Assembly: GCA_045837725.1 (NCBI GenBank)
Contig: JBEWZL010000266.1
Location: 310,001 to 374,000, forward strand
Direction: 5' to 3'
Source: Vermamoeba vermiformis
Taxonomy: Eukaryota > Tubulinea > Echinamoebida
Length of the DNA stretch: 64,000 nt
Shown: one piece after another, positions 43,897 through 56,011 of the stretch
Layout: every line of letters begins with the position of its first letter
How positions within the stretch are numbered: the stretch's first letter is position 1
Program-made: the position numbers and the translations under genes
The notes under the pieces: generated by a model
Told to the model about the DNA's origin: nothing
Seen by the model: only the letters and a program-made list of their open reading frames with translations
The model's database searches: none

Positions 43897-45502
43897 TTAG
43901 TGGTGATGGTGGTGATCGTGGTCATGGTCATGATCGTGGTGGTCGTGGCCGTGTTGTGCTAATTGCATTTGGCGGATCTTTGTGCTCTTTAACCACACTG
44001 CAAAGAACGTGTTAGATTGTTAGAATAAAGGTAATAGCACTTTAATATTAATGCTAACGTGTTCAACACTCAATTTCAATCACTTACCAATTAGATTGTA
44101 CCGTTCGCCAGACGTGATTGGCATCGCACCTGTTAAGATACATTTAGTATTACGAACACAATTATGCAAATAATAAATACACACCGTGTCTGTGTTTGCC
44201 AATATGGAAGAGTGACACGCCAGGCACGTGATTGTAAATGAATTTCTCGTCATGAGTTGAGGGGTCTTCGAGCAATCCTCTGAAGTACAGCTCGCCACCA
44301 GTGAATTCTTTGCCCAAGCACAAATTGAGGGTTAATTCGCCTAAGTACATATATTAATATCGCAATACTATTTGAGGTATTATTAAATCACGTACTGTCA
44401 TCGTAATGGAAGCCAAGATCCAGATCTTCAGTGAGCTTGTATTGGACCTATAATACGAGTATTAATTATCTACCACTATATTAATGATAATAGTATCTTT
44501 CTTACGATAAAAGCGTGATGGTGATCGATTTTGTCGGCAATGTCAGGGAAGTAGAGCAATAGAATTGGCCGCAAATAAATCGAAAACAACTCTTCGAAGG
44601 TCTTATAGAATCCAATGTCATCTAATACACCTCCATAATTATTCATGCTATTTGGTCTGTTGATAGGCAAGCCGCTCTGTTATTAAAAAATATCAGTTAG
44701 ATCTACTCGAAAGTTTTCGTCAATCGCCACCGGTACACAAAATGTTTAATATTATAGCAATAATATGTTGCATTATTAGTACCTTTTCGAAGTTTTGGAT
44801 CTCGTCTATGAGCGCACGGCAAAAGTCCATCGAAAATATTTGACATTTGAATACTTTAGTCGGAGATATTTGTCGGACTATATCCATCAATGACTTGTCA
44901 TCTTGGGTCTTATTATATTCGTTGATTAGAGTCCAAAATTCAGGAGTAAAATGTTTTGGACCGAGATCGTACAACCACTCGTGGCACGGGATGTACTCTT
45001 CTTGAATGAATATCAGCCTATTATAATCGAGCTTTGTCACTTTTTTCATCATTTCAAGCTCTTTTTGCTCGTCTTCTTCGTCATCTGAGTCAGATTCAAC
45101 AAAGTCGTGCGGATCTGCTGGCTTGCTAACTTCAATACCGTCCAAATTCTTCGATAATAAGACTTGATAACGCATAGCAGGGTCTAATTCGCCAAATTTA
45201 CCATTTTCATCGGGTTTGTAGTGCTTATTCGTGATGTCTCGTAATTGCACAAAAATTTTCTCGAATCTTTCCTTGATTACTGCTGGATCCTCGTTGTCTT
45301 GGTCTTGTTCCATCACAAATATTCTTTTTAAATTTTCTACATTAATCCATTTGGGTCCTAGTGATACTGCTGCAGGACATTCGCTGCTAAATAATTTGAT
45401 CCGAATTGTTGACGCCGCATCTGGCTGTTTATTTGATTTCTCTTCTTTATGGTCAGTATAATCACTGAATACGTGTCCGTTACTATTGTTATTGTTATTC
45501 AT
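43897..45502 (-). CDS. 2-oxoglutarate/Fe(II) oxygenase (OGFOD2/prolyl-hydroxylase type) with histidine-rich tail
   Basis: Six or so exons. I start at MNNNNNSNGHVFSDYTDHKE. The N-terminal half is helical with an acidic run (VESDSDDEEDEQKELE). The catalytic double-stranded beta-helix shows the metal-binding HxD in LGFHYDDSELTLNLCLGKEF, TGGELYF, and the distal histidine with 2-oxoglutarate-binding basic residue in HIGKHRHGAMPITSGERYNL. The preceding exon (NNYGGVLDDIGFYKTFEELF) with YLRPILLLYFPD matches OGFOD2-like proteins of plants and fungi. The last exon ends in a run of His and Asp (HGHDHHDHDHDHDHHHHH). The family hydroxylates proteins or small molecules; the substrate is unknown. It is probably cytosolic or nuclear, as no signal peptide is seen. 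Confidence 0.8.
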
Positions 45503-46070
45503 TGTGTCGCAAATTAAAGACTGCGTGTTGAATTCAAAGCAAGCTGAGAAAAAATTACAACAAACACTTTCCCACGCATAAAATACACAGCTCATCGCGT
45601 GATTCATGAAAAAATTTTCAGGAGAATATAGCTTGGTAATATAAGACTTAATAGAGCTTGTAGAACGTTTGAGAAAGTAGATGACAACCAGATCCAACAA
45701 TCTAAGTTTATTTTCGAAGTTACAATGGCAGAAAAATTAATCTAAGATATAATTCTGAATTATAAAGGCGTTGATCCGCATAAAGACGTCGATCTATTGC
45801 ATCATCTGCAATATCAAAACAGAAATAACGTTCTATCATAGCCCGCTATCCCAATTGTCATATTTTTACGTGTGAATGAGCTAATATTATTGTCATATGA
45901 ACCACTTCGTTGCGCTAAATGTTCATTATGCTATATTTAGGCCTATTAAATTTGGTTTGCAAAATTAAATCGCGCCATAACAAAAAATATCTCTTTACTT
46001 AATATTTATCTATTACCACACTTATATGTACTTTAGTAGCATTATGTATTATTAATACCCAATATTTTCA
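45503..46070. other. Divergent spacer, oxygenase / SMI1-TPR genes
   Basis: About 570 A/T-rich bases. The oxygenase frame stays open upstream to 45700 with a cysteine- and phenylalanine-rich reading that looks non-functional, so I kept the later start. Nothing else is recognised. Confidence 0.35.
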
Positions 46071-48994
46071 ATGGCTAGTGCGAGCATCTATCAAAAAATC
46101 GTAGAACGGCTAGACAAACTGCGGAGTCTTTATAAACTCAGTAAATACTACGATAATAATCTATTGATAATATAGAATATTAACAGATCGTATTTATTTT
46201 ATTAGTAGCGGAGCCATCTGTTAAACTGTCGCATATTGGAGACGCCAATTCAGTTATATCATTAGAAAGCATAGTTAAATTCGAAAAAGAACATCACGTT
46301 AAACTACCAGATGAATATGCAAAATTTTTACTGGTAAGCAATTTAATCAATCAGGATCAAAAATTTGATCAAAATTTCGGTTCGACAAACTGCCGATCCG
46401 CTATTAAATCTTACATAGATCATAATAAACAAATTAAAATTATAGCATTAAGAAAATGAATTATTTAATTGCTTCAAATAGCCAAAAAACTCATCTATAA
46501 ATTAAATCCGAATAGGAGGTGTTCAATGGCGGCCTTGGACCCGGAAAAGTGCTTTACACATTGCATGATAGTTATTATACATATTGGATGGACTTAGGAC
46601 CGCTTCAAAGTCAGTGCAATCTGAATCAAGCAGTGTATGCTAGAAAACTCGACGAATTATTGTCCCGAAACAATGAGAATAGCGTAAAAGTAAGTTATAC
46701 GAATATTAGAATACAAAAATACTATAAATTCGAAAAAGGTATATTCGGTAGCCGTTTTTTTGTTAAAATGCGGATGTCGTTCAGAGATCTCGCAGTATTT
46801 CGTGAGAATAGCGTTTGATCAACTATCAATACATATAATTGAATACTATCACGCGTTTAGATCGCTATATTCGATATTAACGAATCACAAAACAGGTCAA
46901 TCAATCAGATGTACCTTCGACCAGTTTCGAAATCGATGGCAAACAATATTATATTACAACAATATCCATATCAAACAAATCAATCGAGTCCCTATTAAAT
47001 TCCGAGCATAGACAGCAATTATCAGCCTTATTTGACAAAAAAGAAGCCCGTCAAGGAGTTTTATTAGTAGGATACGGCGGAGATTCAACTTTTTATTTCT
47101 TAGTAGTCACTGGTAGCGAGAGGGGCAAGGTATGCATATATATGATAGTATAGTTATTTATTGAAGCCGATTTTTTAATCATAAATTCCGATCGGTTGAA
47201 TTTTTTGGTTTGTACTCGAAGTTTCTGACTTTAATTCTTTAAAATTGATGCAATATTACGGTTATTCTATAATAATACTACTAATAATAATATCAATGTA
47301 CAATCTATTATAATCATGTTAAGATTTTTTTTTTGTGGATCCGGACAAAGATTTAAATATTGATCGTATTTATATTCAGGTCTGGAAATGCGATAATGGC
47401 TGCTATATACCAACAAAATTGAATTTTATTGAGTGGTTCGAAGACTGGCTCAATAGAACGTTGATTTTGTTTCGGGATCAAGCTAACTTCCAAAAGCAAC
47501 AAATTGTCGACCTGCAAGAGAAGGTATTTAGCTATATATAGTTACTATTACCATATTTAGACAATATTACGGCAATGATAGCTGTATTAATATGAATTAA
47601 GCAAATATTTTTGTCGCGCGTACTGGCGCACTAAAAATTCTTTTTAACGCCAAAATTAATATAATTAAATACCGTAATAATACTGTGACTATTTATATAT
47701 AGATTTTGACCGTAATAATTAATTTCCGGTTCGATTTTTTTCAGGCAAGTTCAAGCCCGGATGCAGCGTTAAATGCAGGAATTTGGTTCTTTAAGCACGG
47801 ACAATATGAAAAAGCCAAAAAATTCCTTTCAGAGTGCTTGAAAATGAGCGCGGAGAAAGGACAATTCAGATTGCTGTTTCAGACCTGCCAGCACTTATGT
47901 CGGACATTGCTAAAATTGAAAGATCTCGACAGTTGTTTGCGAACTGCGCAAGTAGGCGAAAAACAAGGTACTATAATAGTATATAATAGCATATAGTATT
48001 TTATTAAGTATTTAATTTTTAAGTTGGCCGAGTTTTTGCATCCGAAGTTAAAATGGATCTGCCCGAAGCAGATGAATTCAAAACATCGTTTAAATATTAT
48101 CAAGGCACAATATACTACAAAAAGAAAATGTTTAAAGAGGCATTGGAAGCATTTTCAGCGATAATTAGTTATGACTATGCCAAGACGAGATATTATTACG
48201 GAAAGATTTTATTGGCCGAAGGACAGCTCGAAGACGCCGTTAATTATTTTCACAGAACGGATCACACATCGACTTCGCTATATTTGGAATTGGCGAACAT
48301 CGAATTCGATCGAAGTAAGTCGAAATTCTTTTTTGCCTTGAAAAATTTATTATCCGGATCTACAATCTAACAATAACAATAATCAATAATAATATAAACA
48401 TTATAGGCTAATAATAATATAATAATATTCAATATTCGCAGTATTGAATTTAATTATCGAACATTTTTTTTTCTTCGTCCTTAGGGTTAGGGTTTGATTT
48501 TGGAAAATTTGCTCCGTGCTGACTTTTTTATGATTTAGAACACTACGACAAGGCACTGCAGTACAGCATGGCAGGCATATTCAGTCGCATCGGCAAACAG
48601 AGTCGAAAACACGACTTGGCCGGTGTGTTCTGCAAAGCGTTCTTAGAGCTGTGGACCAAAGATGCGAACAATGTCAACGAGCTGGTCAATTGTTTGGAAG
48701 ATGTTGAGGGTAAGTGGCACTTTGACACTTGTAAAATTATTTCTTTTTGAAGTGCCTCAAGCCTTCCAATTTCAATTTGACACTTGACACCTCAGTCGGC
48801 TTTTGACACGTGTCAAATTCCAACTTGACTCGGAGGAGGTTTGAAGCACGTCACAAGTTCGAATCAATTTTTGACACGTGTCAACAGACATTGCTAAAAT
48901 TTTTGCACGGTTGACTTACTGACCTCTTTTTTTCTTAGATGCATTGCCGAATGATCCCAACATTCAACAATTGATCGCGCAGATTGAAGAGTAA
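46071..48994 (+). CDS. SMI1/KNR4 (SUKH) domain protein with TPR-like repeats
   Basis: Multi-exon gene starting MASASIYQKIVERLDKLRSL. The SMI1/KNR4 domain is split over exons: ESIVKFEKEHHVKLPDEYAK plus FLL, then EVFNGGLGPGKVLYTLHD, GVLLVGYGGDSTFYFLVVTG and VWKCDNGCYIP...FIEWFEDWL. These are the typical 'I..FE..H...LP.EY..FL...NGG.GPG' and 'G.VW' elements. The C-terminal half is helical repeats of TPR type (AALNAGIWFFKHGQYEKAKK; FKYYQGTIYYKKKMFKEALE; YYYGKILLAEGQLEDAVNYF; HYDKALQYSMAGIFSRIGKQ). SMI1/KNR4 proteins act in yeast cell-wall signalling; related SUKH proteins are bacterial toxin-immunity factors. TPRs imply a protein scaffold. Exon joins between 46690 and 47380 are the least certain. 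Confidence 0.65.
48481..48495 (+). repeat. Short telomere-like repeat in an intron
   Basis: TTAGGGTTAGGGTTT lies in the penultimate intron of the SMI1-TPR gene. It is two and a half TTAGGG units and too short to be a chromosome end. Confidence 0.5.
48804..48883. promoter_or_regulatory. Pair of TGACACGTGTCA palindromes in an intron
   Basis: Two identical 12-base palindromes, at 48804-48815 and 48872-48883, each within TTTTGACACGTGTCAA. They lie in the last intron of the SMI1-TPR gene. They contain CACGTG, the core bound by bHLH and some bZIP factors. Nearby are TTTGACACTTG (about 48720) and TTGACACTTGACACC (about 48778), half sites of the same word. A regulatory role is inference. Confidence 0.4.
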
Positions 48995-49136
48995 AACTTA
49001 AATGCCCACACAAACCCAAAAACTGTTTTTTAGAATTTCGTTGTACCAAATAACCCTTATATCTTCTATAAACCAAAAAACTTATTTATTTTACAAGCGG
49101 TCTTAAATAATATTATTGATATCAAAACAACACATA

Positions 49137-52100
49137 TTAAACATTATCTACATTTTCTTCTTTCATGTCACTCTTCGACATTTCTTGCATTTCAATGTCT
49201 CGCAGCAAACTCCTCATTTCTTTCTTGGACATTAATTTTCTTCGAATGAGTTCCAATTGACGTCGTTTTCTGCGTGCTTGGAAGGCCAGTACGCAACACA
49301 CGAGGAAAGTCACAAACGAGATTAACGCCAAGAAATATCTGGTCGAAGATATTAGTTCAATAAATCACGTGATTTATCGTGTTGTACTTACGATCCACTC
49401 ATGCCTAACATTCTGAAATCATAGTTGCGTGATTTATCGAACATGGGCAACAGCATCATAATGGCCTGCACGCACGAGTAGAGGAAAAAGAACACAAAGT
49501 TCAAGCCACCAGCAATGCGCTTTGACCTGACATTAGAGCACATGTAAAACATGCCTAAGAACCATGGCACTAATGGCACCAACCAGCCCATCATGAACCT
49601 GTTCGAGCGAGTTAGTCAAGTCACGTGACTTTTCCTAATTTGGTAAGTGACACTTACAAGCTGTACGGTGTGTCTAAGCCAAAGATGGACAGGACCAAGC
49701 ATTCCTTGTTGCCCCTGTCGTCCTCTGAGACCGACAAATACTCGTGCAGGGCTGCCAAGTACGACTTGACCTGCGAGGTCTCAGCAATCAGGTCACGTTT
49801 CATTCCGTGCACGTTCGAATGGAGGTCCGTGACTGTGTAATCTAAAGCCTTAGTGGCACCTATAATACATTGTTAATAGCCAGTTCAATATGAAAGACTA
49901 AGGGACTCACCAATAGTCTCGACAAGTAGCGCGTGGTCATTGACGACTAACAAATTTTTCACTTGTTTTGTCTCGCCATTCGCCATTTTAATGCTGACAT
50001 CACCGAGCACTTCAACGGCAGAAGGAATGGCTCGTTGAACTTCTTGTGCGATAACTGTGAAAAATACCGGATCAGATACTGAGATCCAGATCTTGGTATA
50101 AAAGAGGACTTACCACCACGCTCAGCTTTAGTTTTGCCATCAGGATCATCGGGCGAAATCACATCGTAATCGTAAATCGATATCTTTTTCAGGTTCTCCA
50201 AGTTCTGTCTCGGATTAACGATTTCAATATTTTGCTTGATCCGCTCATCACTCGGCTTCAAAACAGTTCCTATTGTACGAATCAAAGATTAGATACGAAA
50301 ATGTCGTGAAGATAGGTTTTGAGATTTAATGAATTGGTTTGTAACGCCAAATTTCCAAAAAAGGTAAATTTTCGTATGACCATACGATGGCGTTACAAAA
50401 TAAATTTAAAATTTTCGTTTTAATAGCTTACCTGTTACTAGGACATTTCCGTTGACAGTTAATGCTTCGTGAGGGTTATCCGTATTAATTCCAACTCGGC
50501 CATTGAAAAACGCTACGGGATCTAGCGCGTGTTTTCGTTGCCATTGCGCAACGGCTACTTCCGGATCTGTTGCAGCCGCTGCAGGTGTAGCGCCACCAGC
50601 GGGTTGTTGTTGTCCAGCAGGTACTTGAGACTGTGAATATCGTCCTATGCGAGCGTTAGAATTGGTCTATTATTCATCTAGATTGACGGGTGACAAGTTC
50701 CCGATCCACAAATTGACATGACATTTGTATGCATAAATTAAATCAATCATGAGTATCAATTACATATGTAGAAATGAATTGAATATTATCATGAGTTTTC
50801 GATTCGTTATTGTACAAATTTGATTGATTTTGCAAGGCTTAGAATTCGCGTTCACATTCAATATTTGTATGAGCCTATAATGTGGATTTGAAATTCTTTC
50901 GAGAATCAATCGATTTTTTGAATAATAGGAGCTTAACTCTTACCTGGATTTTGACCTCGTACGATAATTGGTGGGGACATTTTAGACATCAAGTGATAAT
51001 GCTGCGGCTCTTTTTCTTGCGAGATTGCTACGAGACTAACAACGACGCGGAAATATTGTTGGACTTGAATTGATTCGTTCTATAAGCAAGCAAAAGTATC
51101 AATCAAAATGTCAATCGGACCGGATCCCGTTAATCGCATCAATGGAGGTATTCGTATCGAGAGGACCATCGATATGGTATATTATAAGAGAATGTATATG
51201 GGATTATAATTACCTTTTTAGCGTTCTGAGTGGAGTATTGGAACTGCAAATTTTTGAACCCGACAGCGCCTAAGTAGTCACATCCCGATTAGTATTTTAA
51301 AGCATCAATGAATTAAATTAATTAGTATTGTTATTATATATCATATAGCTCTCGGCTATTATTAAAAAATTAATTTGCGAGTGATTAGATTTGTCATCGG
51401 ACCTCGCGCCGATAGGTCAAATAGGCCTCCAAACAATTCTAGAAAACAAATTGGGAATAATGCCATTCAGTATTAAACAAATTAAACATGATATAATATG
51501 AATATATATAATATACATACCGTTTTCTAATAAAGTTGGCTGCACGCACTTCGCATCTCGTTTGGCACGAGTGGATGACATTACTAAAATTGGTACACGC
51601 TCTTCGACAGCGATTTGATTATACGATGAAATTACTTCTTTGTGAGATTGTTTGACGGCATAGACAATTATATACATATTAGCCACCTAGATGAGAAGAT
51701 GATTAGATGGATGCGCTTTCGATCGAAAAAAATCGAGCAATCGGAAAATAAAATATCCTGAACGACAGCAATGTGTAAATCTTATCGTATTAATGGTAGT
51801 AAAATCGATGTTAAAATGCAAGGCGATAATAACGTTTCTTATCGTTACTGCAATAAACGACGATTTGACATCCAATCAGAAAGTAGCCCGAATATGAAAC
51901 GATCGATAAGCTTAATCGATAAGTATAGAAGAAATATGTAATATATAATATAGAGCAAAGAATGACACAATTTCGAGGCTTACCGGGACCAATCCAAGGC
52001 CATTATACAAAAAAGCGGATCCAACAACTTTTGAAATTGCAGCAGCATGAGAACCAGCGAGCATACATTCTATATTGATACTATTTTGTCTGAATACTGC

Positions 52101-52682
52101 CCACCCGGGTTTTGATTCGATATCTAAAGTCTCCATTTTTTGTGAGTTGAAGTGAATCCTCAGATCATACCCGCCGATTCTGATATAAAGAAAAGTTATT
52201 TAATGTTTCGTGATTAAGAGAGTCAATCGAATGGAAAGGTTATTTCATTAATAACATGCATTAGAGGTCCGGATTCCGTTCGAAATTTAATTTCAATAAT
52301 TTAAATTATCCGGTCAAATTATTATTCTAAAATAGTCCAATACTTACAAAGAATTTCCATTAATATCGTATATTTCGCACGAGACTACATTTGGCGGCAG
52401 ATAATCTGTCCAATAACTTAATCCAGTTTCACCGATTTTTCTTTTCTTTCTGGGCTGGTCACTCGCATCTGATTCACTATATTTGCCTGCATCGATGTAT
52501 GGAGCAGGATTATGAATTGAAGACGCGCTGCTGGAGTCGTGGGCAGGGTAGTATAATTGATCTGATCCTTCCGAGCTGTTAATATCTCCGCTTGAACCAG
52601 ACCAATCTGCATCCGATGAAAAATCGATCCTATTGTCCATATCTATTTCGTCAGACCAAGATCTATCGGGGGAGGTATCCAT
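49137..52682 (-). CDS. MYRF-like membrane-bound transcription factor (Ndt80 DNA-binding domain, self-cleaving S74 chaperone domain)
   Basis: A long multi-exon minus-strand gene starting [20 protein letters not shown]. The N-terminus is acidic and Ser-rich with a basic RKKRK nuclear signal. The Ndt80-like DNA-binding region appears in exons at about 52140-50940 ([60 protein letters not shown]). It is followed by the intramolecular chaperone domain: [63 protein letters not shown] preserves the Ser-Lys pair (MYRF SDSRAK) that cuts the trimer free. After a coiled segment come two or three hydrophobic stretches ([56 protein letters not shown]) and a basic tail. By family it is made at the ER, self-cleaves and sends its N-terminal half to the nucleus. 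Confidence 0.85.
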
Positions 52683-53366
52683 CGTTAATTAAAGCAATTT
52701 GAATTGTTACCACAGCTTTAAGCGGAACAAAATAATGGGTCTGTGGTATTGAAATTGATAAGACTTGTTAATTTTCTTTGAGTAATGCCTTGAAAACCGA
52801 AAAATCACAACATTTCTGTATTTGTATGTGGTTAGATCCCAAACATACTTGGCGACATACCTACTATTTAAGGGAAATTGAGAAGTGTGAAACACTGTAC
52901 AGGCGAGATATGGTCTAGAGTGGCAATCGCGGTTTGTCAACGACGAGAAAGAAAATTTTTGGTAAGCAAATCCGTATTTACGGTTATCCTCGGAGCGTGT
53001 AATTCGCCGAAGAAAGTACGAGTGAAATTAGATAATATTTCGTGCATTATATAGCTGATTTTCAGATTATTGTGCGGCCCGGAGATGGCTATTCAATATA
53101 TTTTGTTAATTAATAGTATTTCGAAAGGCCCTAAACGAACAATTCTTGTTAAGGTAATAATAAAATTACCGCATTTGGACTGCAGATCGGTGCAGGCCCT
53201 TTTCTGTAGTATCAAGTTGCAGCATAAACTTCATGTCCGTTCAAACTGAGCTATTAGGTTACAGGCCATGAAATGGTGCTTATTCTTTTGATTGTAAGAC
53301 CTTTTTTAGGACACAATTATTAAATAGCGCTGTAATGTATTTAGTCTGACGAAGAGATCGAACACA
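52683..53366. other. Divergent spacer upstream of the MYRF-like and F-box genes
   Basis: About 680 A/T-rich bases without a convincing exon. Minus-strand ORFs here (52707-52940) are short and lack domain signals. It should contain two promoters; no clear element was seen. Confidence 0.3.
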
Positions 53367-54142
53367 ATGGAAAGGGAAACACGAACACCTTTTACTTTGC
53401 CCTTCGACATACGTTTAATAGTACGAGCCTTATCGCTTAATCTTCGAGATATTAGTCGTTTAAGACAATGCTGTTCAGCGTGGAAGAATAAATTGCAAGA
53501 TCTGTCGTTTCTGAAGGTCCTTGATTTTTCTCGTTCTCGTGTAAGTACGGACAATATTTATCTTTCAAGGAAAACGCTTATTTTAAGTAATAAATCATTT
53601 AATGAATTTTTTCAAGTCAATTTCATAAATTCTGATCCATTATCAGTATATTACGGAGGAGGCTTTCAATGACTTGCTACGTAATCGAATTAATGCGAGG
53701 AATAATAATATAACCACGGTTTTATTCTACCGACCAAAAAAGCTTCAAAAGAACTCATTGGACGAATTATTTCGCGTTCTACCAAGGTACTACTCGTTCG
53801 TATCATTTAGTTAATAACACTAATGTAGTTTATAATCAAATAATAATATTTTTTTGGCATGATTTTGTTAACCAACGATTGTCCAATCAGACTCAGACGT
53901 ATTCGGGTCAGACGCGTTCCCAAGGACTGGCTCGTTCGAATCTCAGAGCAAAAAATCAAAATAGTAGAATATACAAGCTTGGATGGAGCAATGACTGTAA
54001 GGAGGATGCATTTTATTCATGTTTTCCATATTCGGCTGCTTCTCGTTACTTTTATTGACCCTTTTTTCGGCAGGTAATCGCACACATGAGAGCTTCTAAT
54101 GTCCGTCCATATACACCTACAATTGCATGCTGTGTCAGCTAG
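53367..54142 (+). CDS. F-box protein, member of a local repeated family (copy 1)
   Basis: Exon 1 (53367-53540) encodes MERETRTPFTLPFDIRLIVR, then LSLNLRDISRLRQCCSAWKN and KLQDLSFLKVLDFS, an F-box ending at a GTAAGT donor. Exon 2 (53647-53786) gives EEAFNDLLRNRINARNNNIT and SLDELFRVLPR. Exon 3 (53891-53996) gives LRRIRVRRVPKDWLVRISEQ. A likely last exon begins after TTCGGCAG at about 54074 and stops at TAG 54140-54142. The exon plan is the same as in the gene at 56012, and the F-box DNA block is nearly identical to it. It probably supplies a substrate-docking protein for a cullin ligase. The last exon join is the weakest part. Confidence 0.6.
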
Positions 54143-54545
54143 AAAAGGGCTTGTCGAGCTCGTGTTGTTACTCGTGCACTGATGTCCCACAACCTCAATA
54201 GATGAGTTTATCCGGACCATGCGAATAAGCTGTATACAGCTGCTACATTGTATTTGTAAGCGGTACTGTAATAATTTTTCAGCCAACTTAATTAAACTGA
54301 TACCTTGAAAAGGCAAATTTATTTAGTAGCAGCTTTGCCCTTAATAATATGCGTCATGATAGCCGGCTTGGCGATGCAACCCGCGTTGTCATTTGAAAGC
54401 AAGGTAAGGTCGGGAAATTTTCCTGACTTAACGCTGCGAGTTAAGTCACGATTTAACGTCCAGACGTTTTTTTTCTGTTGTTGCGGCTCACACACTGCTA
54501 ATACTAGAAGAAGCTAGCACTACTTGCCTACACGACTCAGTGAGA
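54143..54545. other. Spacer with an orphan signal-peptide-like stretch
   Basis: At 54305-54403 one frame reads KRQIYLVAALPLIICVMIAG then LAMQPALSFESK and ends at a donor (GTAAGG). It looks like a signal peptide exon but has no upstream in-frame ATG. It may be a relic of another surface gene. The rest is promoter DNA of the kelch gene. Confidence 0.3.
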
Positions 54546-55934
54546 ATGAATAGCTTCCTATTAGTTTTTTGTGCAGGTATGGGCGTTAAGCCAGGATCGA
54601 ATAGAAATAAACGGCGCAAAATCTACTCGATATTATAAAAAAGCTATTATAGTTAATGTCGCCGGTGTTATCAAATTATTTTTGGTTGAAACGCGCAATT
54701 TTAAAATATTCTGGAATGCAGGTCTTAAAATTTAAATTTCTAACCGATTTATTAGTTTTTGCAGTTTCTCACGCTCTATCGTTATCCTTCGTTGAGAAGG
54801 GGCCAATGCCTTTTGGAGGATTGGCTCATATGTCTACAACGGTCGTTGGATCGAAGATCTACTTCTTCGGTGGTATGAATACCACAGACTATTATAGTCG
54901 TAATATCTCCTATTCCTACGACACGGTTGCTGATGAGTGGAATGCTCTGGCTGATTACCCCTACAAAAGATATGGAATGTGCAGCGCCACTGACGGAGAG
55001 CAGATTTGGGTCTTTGGTAAGTTATTTGTTAAAGGAAATTCATTCTGCCAATACAAATCTGACAATTCGTTCAATCAAAGGAGGATACGATGCGGAGAAA
55101 GCTAAAGGCGAGGAATACCATGGCACATACTTCATTGCTAACAATACGTGGGCCATTGGTCAGCTTCCAGATTACATCTGGGAATGCTCTTCCGTTTACG
55201 TGCCCGAGACTAAAAAGGTTTTGATTGTTTACGGCTTTGCTCCTGAATGGATGTACGATCCAGCCACAAACTCCTTCAACACAAGTTTTAGCGACATTTT
55301 TATCGGCAATACACGGGACATGGCGGCTGGCTCTGCATTGTATGACGGCAAACTATGGCTTGCTGGTAGTGGTCAAGACAACACGGTCTTTAGAACTGTA
55401 ACCACGGATGGACTGACCTGGGACGTCAAAACTTCGAACCCTAATGGTTTCGTATTTATGGACATGGTCAAGCTCGGCGATGCGATGCTAACTTTTGGTG
55501 GTACCAACATGAGCGATGAGTCTGCAGCTGGCTACGATCTCATCAACATGTACAATCTCACGAGTGATAAGTGGACCACTCTTGCCGTTGGCTTGCCCCT
55601 GCCGCTGAACGGAGTGTCAACTAAGCTTGTTGGACCGAGCCTTTATCTGTTTGGTGGCTTGTACTACAATGGTGATACTGCAGTGTTTAATGACAAGTAT
55701 TGGATCGTACCTTGCGTGGACCCTACTGTGTGCGAAAACGGATGCAACGCAACTACGGGTGCGTGCAACCCAGTTTTGCCGCCTAGTAGTACCCCGAGCG
55801 CACCAAGTGGATCCGCTGCTCCATCCAGCACCTCACCCGCCGCAACTCCAAAATCGAAGACTTCCAGTGCTTCTTTCTACAATACTATTACCATTGGAGG
55901 CTTGCTATTTGCCATCCTTGTATTGTTGATCTAA
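54546..55934 (+). CDS. Kelch-repeat surface protein with signal peptide and GPI-like tail
   Basis: Three exons (54546-54576, 54765-55016, 55081-55934) join to 378 residues. I chose the tiny first exon because MNSFLLVFCA joins in frame to VSHALS, giving a normal signal peptide. Kelch blades follow: GGLAHMSTTVVGSKIYFFGG, YSYDTVADEWNALADYPYKR, WVFGGYDAE, AAGSALYDGKLWLAGSG, MLTFGGTNMSD, YNLTSDKWTTLAVGLPLPLN and KLVGPSLYLFGGLYYNGD. A cysteine-rich EGF-like module (CVDPTVCENGCNATTGACNP) and a Ser/Pro/Thr stalk precede a hydrophobic end (TITIGGLLFAILVLLI), as in GPI-anchored proteins. Its role is probably cell-surface binding; the ligand is unknown. A related but broken gene lies at 59619-60950. Confidence 0.82.
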
Positions 55935-56011
55935 CGTTCCCGTCAAATAAATGGATTGAATCCGGTAGAGAGGTTCTGTCACGAGTCTATTTTTCAAGAT
56001 CGAGCCGAAAC

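Noticed and set aside
48481-48495. Interstitial telomere or chromosome end
   Set aside because: Only two and a half TTAGGG units inside an intron of an apparently intact gene; could be chance.
54305-54517. Signal-peptide-like ORF before the kelch gene
   Set aside because: It has no in-frame ATG at its start, and the exon at 54546 gives a better signal peptide that splices in frame. Kept only as a possible relic.
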